Part shown: one piece after another, positions 59,345 through 64,000 of the stretch
How the letters are laid out: each line of letters starts with the position of its first letter
Position numbering within the stretch: position 1 is the stretch's first letter
Assembly: GCA_033964015.1 (NCBI GenBank)
Contig: CM066916.1
Location: 30,769,404-30,833,403 of the forward strand
Length of the DNA: 64,000 nucleotides
Origin: Scolanthus callimorphus
Lineage: Eukaryota; Cnidaria; Anthozoa; Actiniaria; Edwardsiidae
Reading direction: 5' to 3'
Notes under the pieces: generated by a model
What the model was told of the DNA's origin: nothing
What the model saw: the letters and a program-made list of their open reading frames with translations, nothing else
Databases searched by the model: none
Program-made: the position numbers and the translations under genes

Positions 59345-60730
59345 ATGAACATCTACGCGTTACAACTTCTGCTAGTTGGTTTAGCTCTTGGGCATATTGT
59401 TCCAGAACCAATATTAATCCCACGGGAGTTGCCGAACAATGGGCCTTTACATCCAAGCCCTTTCCGCGAGCTTAGATCACGAAACGATAAAGAGTTATTG
59501 GTGGAGTCCTTGCGGCGTAATACTCTTCGACTTCTCGCCGTGAAAGGCCATTACTCGGGATCGAAATCAAGATATCTTATCTTGTTATTAGTGCTGGCTG
59601 GAGACACAAGTGTCAACAAAAGCCCTGGCCCTGGTAAATTCCCATGTGGTGTTTGCACGAAGTCAGTCAGATCTAATCAACCAGCGATTGAATGTGAACA
59701 ATGCCTCCTATGGTATCATAAAAAATGCATCTTCATGTCAACAAGTTCATACTCAGGATTTCAAAACAACTCCAGCTTGGTTTGGTTATGTCGTAATTGT
59801 CTGTTCCCGAACTTCTCAACTTCGTACTTTGAGGGCATATCAAGTGATCTCTTATCTGCCAATAACTTTTCGGTCCTTGATGAATCTCTAGACCAGGTGT
59901 CATCTTTTTCTCCGGGTCTAACATCTACCCCACAGCGCCGAGATCCAGTTAATTCTAGTACGGGCTACCGTGATCGGCGGGACAAAATATCACTGTTTTG
60001 TGCTAACATGAATAGCATAAGGGGGAAAAAAGTCGATCTACAGGCATTCTTGGATGCTAATAGCCCTGATGTTGTTGCACTACAGGAAACGAAAATTGAC
60101 TCCAGTGTCACTGATTCTGAGCTTTTTCCATCAGAGCTTAACTACTCAGTTTTCAGAAAGGATCGCATCTTAGGGGGTGGGGGTGTACTCCTCGCTATTA
60201 AATCCGAACTAACCCCGGTTGCTTGTCCTATTAGTGACTCAGGAGAAAGTGTATGGGCCAATATTAAGCTAGGTAACCAGACGCATTACTTTTGTAGTTT
60301 CTATCGCCCACCCGAGCAACCTATTGATGAACTTAGTTGCCTGGGCAACCAACTTGACCATGTGATCAGGAGTCACCGCGCGGATAAAGAGCCCGCAATC
60401 CACGTAATGGGGGACCTGAACTTTAGAAATATCGATTGGGACAATTGTCTCAATAAGAACGGCAGCAACCTCACGCCATCGGAGGGGCTCGCTCTTATTG
60501 ACATTTTGAATGATCACTATATGGAACAACTTGTTGATTTCCCGACACGCGGAGAAAACATACTTGATCTGATAATGACAAACAGGCCCGGGCTGGCTAT
60601 TGATGTAAGATCTCCGGCAAAGTTTAGTGACCACCACGCTGTGGGTTGCTCTATTATGTCGTCTGTCAAGCTGCAGCGAAAGGCGAAGCGCAAAATTTAT
60701 CAATATCATAAGGAAACTACGACAACATAA
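59345..60730 (+). CDS. LINE polyprotein, N-terminal part: PHD finger and endonuclease
   Basis: 461 residues. A C4HC3 PHD zinc finger is complete: C101, C104, C117, C120, H125, C128, C149 and C152. An exonuclease-endonuclease-phosphatase domain follows from about residue 214: the N-terminal asparagine region (FCANMNSIRG), catalytic glutamate in ALQETK (E248), MGDLNF, and the C-terminal SDHHAV motif. It nicks the target DNA for target-primed reverse transcription. The N-terminus has two hydrophobic stretches of unclear role. The frame ends in TAA at 60,728-60,730, only because of the frame break near 60,710. In the next frame the sequence continues without a stop into the RT. Confidence 0.88.
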   Translation: MNIYALQLLLVGLALGHIVPEPILIPRELPNNGPLHPSPFRELRSRNDKELLVESLRRNTLRLLAVKGHYSGSKSRYLILLLVLAGDTSVNKSPGPGKFPCGVCTKSVRSNQPAIECEQCLLWYHKKCIFMSTSSYSGFQNNSSLVWLCRNCLFPNFSTSYFEGISSDLLSANNFSVLDESLDQVSSFSPGLTSTPQRRDPVNSSTGYRDRRDKISLFCANMNSIRGKKVDLQAFLDANSPDVVALQETKIDSSVTDSELFPSELNYSVFRKDRILGGGGVLLAIKSELTPVACPISDSGESVWANIKLGNQTHYFCSFYRPPEQPIDELSCLGNQLDHVIRSHRADKEPAIHVMGDLNFRNIDWDNCLNKNGSNLTPSEGLALIDILNDHYMEQLVDFPTRGENILDLIMTNRPGLAIDVRSPAKFSDHHAVGCSIMSSVKLQRKAKRKIYQYHKETTTT

Positions 60731-62772
60731 GAGCAGACATGGACACTTTTTACCGCAATTACCTCCTCGCTGGCACGAGATCAATAGAGGAAGATTGGAA
60801 CCTTTTCAAGGGGAAACTGCTGGAGTCGGTGAACACGAACATACCCTCTAAGCTGGCCAGCGGTAGAGATAAACTTCCCTGGATGTCCCCACGCCTACGT
60901 CAACTAGTCCGCCGAAAGAACAGACTACATACAAAGTTTAAAAGAACCGGTAGTGCAAGACTGCGCACTTTGTGGAGGAACATGAGGCGGAAGCTTACTA
61001 CTGCTTTGCGTAAGGCTCGCAACGAGTATGTCAATAATATCATTGGTGACGTCAAAAGCAACCCCAAGCCGTTCTGGCGGTATATAAGATCGCAAAGAAA
61101 GGATAATCAGTCAATGCCTCCTCTAGCCACGCCCACGGGCAGCTCAGCTGAATTGGACACGGAGAAAGCTGAAGTGCTAAACCAACAGTTCAGAGCGAAC
61201 TTTTCAAGCGAAGAGCTCAACGCTATTCCTCTCATTCGACCTCTCTTTCCATCTATGTCCGACATTTTTGTTACGGAGGCTGGTGTTCGCAAGCTCCTCG
61301 ACAATCTGAAAATTACAAAGGCAGCAGGGCCCGACGAAATCAGCCCAAAAGTCCTTAAAGAAGCTGCCCCTGCCGTCGCTCCCTTTCTCAAGTCCATTTT
61401 CCAGAGATCCCTTGACGCAGGCGAACTCCCAAGGGACTGGCGATTAGCCAATGTATGTCCAATCTTTAAAAAAGGGAATAGGTCCGACGCCGGCAATTAC
61501 CGCCCTGTATCACTAACCAGCGTTGTTTGTAAGATGCTTGAGCACATTGTTTGCTCAAATCTGATGGCCCACATCGACCACTACAAAATTCTTACTGACC
61601 GACAACATGCATTTAGGGCGCTACACAGTTGCGTGACACAGTTATGCCATGTGATCAACGACTGGGCGTGTGCTTTGGACAAAGGCCTTCAGACCGACGC
61701 GTTCATTCTGGACTTCGCCAAAGCTTTTGACAGTGTTCCCCATGAGCGTCTGAAGTCTAAATTGCGAGGCTACGGAATATCTGGAAAAACCCTCCGCTGG
61801 TTAGACGCATTTCTAAGGGATCGCTTTCAAAGGGTGGTTGTGAACGGTGCAAAAAGTGGATGGTCTCGTGTACAATCAGGCGTCCCTCAAGGAACAGTGC
61901 TAGGTCCAGTATTGTTCAATATCTTTATTAATGATATAGTAAATGACATCGACTCAGAGATACGCCTATTTGCTGATGATTGCATTTGCTATCGAACTGT
62001 GCGCACCAGTGCTGACTGTGAACTCCTGCAGAGGGATATCTCTAGGCTCGGCTCATGGGCTGAACAGTGGTCCATGAAGTTTGAACCTACTAAATGTAAG
62101 ACCATGAGGATATCCCGTAAGACACGTAACAATATCCCTTTCTTATACCATCTGAAAGGCACGCCCCTCGACTCGGTCACTGAGACTAAGTACCTTGGTC
62201 TAACTATAACATCTGATCTAAGGTGGAATCGGCATGTTGCTATAATAACCAAACGTGCCAACCAGGTACTCGGGCTGCTAAGGAGAAATCTGTCATTCTG
62301 TCATCGCGACGTGAAAGAGTCTGCGTACAACGGTCTCGTGAGACCTATCCTAGAATACGCCTGTGAAGTGTGGGATCCCTACACGGCTAGTCTATCTGCC
62401 GAGGTCGAGAAGGTTCAGAGGAGGGCCGCTAGATTTGTCTGCTCCGATTACACCAACTATTCTGAGGGTGCAGTTGCCGCTCTGATGACATCTCTCAACT
62501 GGAGGCCATTGAAGGACCGCCGGAAGCGCTCAAGGCTCTCGCTTTTCAACAAAGGACTTCAAGGCCTGGCTGCTCTGCCCGAAGTAGACACTCTACAACG
62601 GCCTCTCCGCCAGTCTCGTCACATGCACTCGCGCTTTTTCAGAAAGCCATTTGCAAGAACAAACGTTCTGAAATATAGTTTTATCTTACAGACCGTAGAG
62701 GACTGGAACAGTTTGCCTGAGGAGGTTGTTGCCATGAGCCCGAAGGTGGCGGCTTTTGAGGCCCTTTTGTAA
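60719..62772 (+). CDS. LINE polyprotein, C-terminal part: reverse transcriptase
   Basis: Given here from the first in-frame codon after the break (first ATG at 60,739; 677 residues from there). RT motifs in order: AAGPDEISPKVLKEAAP, WRLANVCPIFKKGN with YRPVSLTS, LDFAKAFDSVPHERL (about residue 324, first catalytic aspartate), SGVPQGTVLGPVLFN (about 380), and the active-site box FADD (411-414). A C-terminal region with RPILEYACEVWDP and a basic helix is typical of CR1/L2-type LINEs. All catalytic residues are intact. It copies the element's RNA at the nicked target. Confidence 0.92.
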
Positions 62773-62836
62773 ATTATTATAAAAATGCAATTGCGCGATA
62801 CAAAAATATTGCTAACAGCAAAGTGTATCAATAAAA

Positions 62837-62857
62837 ATAAAGTGAAGTGAAGTGAAG
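62837..62857 (+). repeat. Simple-repeat 3' tail of the LINE
   Basis: Short run of the pentamer GTGAA right after AATAAAAATAAA, marking the 3' end of the element. Confidence 0.65.
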
Positions 62858-62860
62858 ACA

Positions 62861-63728
62861 AAATGGCGGCTGACAAACTTAAATAAAGAGGGCGCGGTGT
62901 TGTAGTGAGAACAATGAAGATCAAAGGTAATACGCACTACACGGGCCGCATTACCAACCGCACTTGACCGATGTTATCTTGTCGACTTCGTTCCACACTG
63001 CAATTATTCTTTCCTGTCCCGTTAACAAGCAAAACTGAAAGCTCCTGGATATTGCTTTTCTGTGTCTGTGACATGTAAGGGTTTGTTTAGATCCAGACAT
63101 TCATGTAGTGAAAAGGAAAACCGCGGAGTTTATTAGATCGTATTAAATTAGATGGTAGAAACTGTTATACAAAGAATATCAAGTCTATATAGGTCGGAAC
63201 ATGAAAGGCAATTCCTTAAAAAAAAATTCACCTGCAGGAAACGGAAGTTACATGTACAACTAATACTTCATAGACTGCAAACTCTGGAGCAACAGTCAAA
63301 ACCGTGCATAGCTTTGTAACAGCTTCCATTGATCGCACAACAACTGCTCTAAGCGACTACAAACATCTTGTCACTCAGAGGATTTACAAAAGCTACTCGG
63401 TTCGGCAGTAGATGTTTGATTCAGGGGACGCTTTGAAAACACTAAAGAATTTGAAGAATTACCATGAAAACCACAGTAATGATAGTTTTGCACGTTTTAC
63501 AAGGTGTCCAAGGGGGGATCTATACTAGTGGCAAATAATCTGTGTTTGCATTGTAGGCTTTGGATGTTGCAAAGGATAATATCTTTTTAACAATGTAAAG
63601 CACAAGTTCTCGTTGAAAGCGAAAAAAACACCCTAAACATGCTTGAATTCGCCCCAGATTTACGTGAACAATGTTGAAGAATCCCACAACATAAAACAAC
63701 TAACTTTTATACGATATTTTTACTTACC
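62861..63728. other. Intergenic, no gene seen
   Basis: AT-rich unique sequence downstream of the LINE. No exon, tandem repeat or inverted repeat was recognised. Confidence 0.4.
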
Positions 63729-64000
63729 ACTGTATGCATTGCTACGCGACCTCAAAATTCAATGCTGCGATGGGCGATTGGCGACTTTTAGCCGTCAATC
63801 AATTCCAAAACGTTGGATTCGGCTACTTCAGAGGGCCGACATTGATTGCAAAATCAACCAAAATGGTTTTAGCTATCCATTGGTTTCCTTGACTCGAAGG
63901 TTTAACTTTCTTTCTCAAGAAAATTGACATTACAATTGTCTTGCGTAAAATCGCCAATCGCCCGACAGTGAATTTTGAGGTCGCGTAGCAATGCATACAG
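63729..64000. repeat. Foldback element cut by the window edge
   Basis: The left arm CTGTATGCATTGCTACGCGA ... GGGCGATTGGCGA (63,730-63,785) is inverted at 63,950-64,000 (TCGCCAATCGCCCGACAG ... GCAATGCATACAG). The right arm reaches the last base, so the element may continue outside the window. Confidence 0.8.

Larger units (their letters stand above)
59345..62860 (+). mobile_element. Near-complete non-LTR retrotransposon (CR1/L2-like LINE)
   Basis: The coding region of about 1,140 codons has, in order, a PHD finger, an APE-type endonuclease and a reverse transcriptase, followed by a short 3' UTR and a tail. The tail after AATAAAAATAAA is about three copies of the pentamer GTGAA (near 62,837-62,857); short-repeat 3' tails are usual in the CR1/L2 group. 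One frame break separates the endonuclease and RT parts. With it resolved the element could be coding-competent. The family assignment rests on domain order and tail and needs a tree. Confidence 0.85.

Noticed and set aside
1..64000. CRISPR arrays, bacterial operons, rRNA genes
   Set aside because: None seen; repeats lack unique spacers of constant length, and all good genes are spliced or of animal type.

Overview
The window looks like nuclear DNA of a non-vertebrate animal, most likely an anthozoan cnidarian such as a stony coral or anemone. That assignment is inference. It rests on spliced genes with GT/AG introns, AT-rich and repeat-laden intergenic DNA, a PHD-endonuclease-reverse transcriptase LINE, many small foldback elements and a single-exon class A GPCR. 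No marker gene fixes the species.

Layout. 1-14.5 kb: one intact GPCR gene on the minus strand (1685-2755), then gene-poor DNA with at least five foldback/MITE families. 14.59-21.03 kb: a 12-bp satellite with higher-order structure, ending in a 100-base assembly gap. 21.2-22.45 kb: a three-exon CAP-domain (SCP/PR-1) gene with broken frames, whose last exon runs into a 2-kb array of a 56-bp repeat (22.43-24.49 kb). 24.94-29.99 kb: a minus-strand gene of unknown function that I assembled as ten phase-compatible exons. 30.92-44.52 kb: a plus-strand gene of six exons joined only by phase-1 introns. It encodes a giant protein (about 3,000 residues if frames are continuous) with an N-terminal hydrophobic anchor, about 55 copies of a 28/29-residue repeat, five copies of a 42-residue acidic repeat, and two C-terminal hydrophobic segments. 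44.95-47.0 kb and 49.69-51.76 kb: two more unidentified minus-strand genes, partly resolved. 52-59 kb: foldback elements, a poly-G minisatellite and a complete hammerhead ribozyme motif on the minus strand at 57.9 kb. 59.3-62.86 kb: a nearly intact LINE. The right edge holds an inverted repeat that continues past the window.

Two points matter across the window. First, nearly every frame break in otherwise healthy coding sequence (four in the giant repeat exon, one in the LINE, one in the 50-kb gene, several in the CAP gene) has the sense of one missing base. The satellites also show single-base losses in short runs. This looks like residual long-read consensus error more than gene death, so the genes are annotated as probably functional. 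Second, the most unusual objects are the giant phase-1 repeat gene and the hammerhead ribozyme. The ribozyme has a two-base-pair stem III of the kind found in Penelope-like elements and retrozymes.

The giant repeat gene and the ten-exon gene are divergently placed, with about 0.9 kb and a CpG/CGCG-rich stretch between their first recognised exons, so they may share a promoter. I see no operon-like organisation, CRISPR array or convincing tRNA or rRNA gene.
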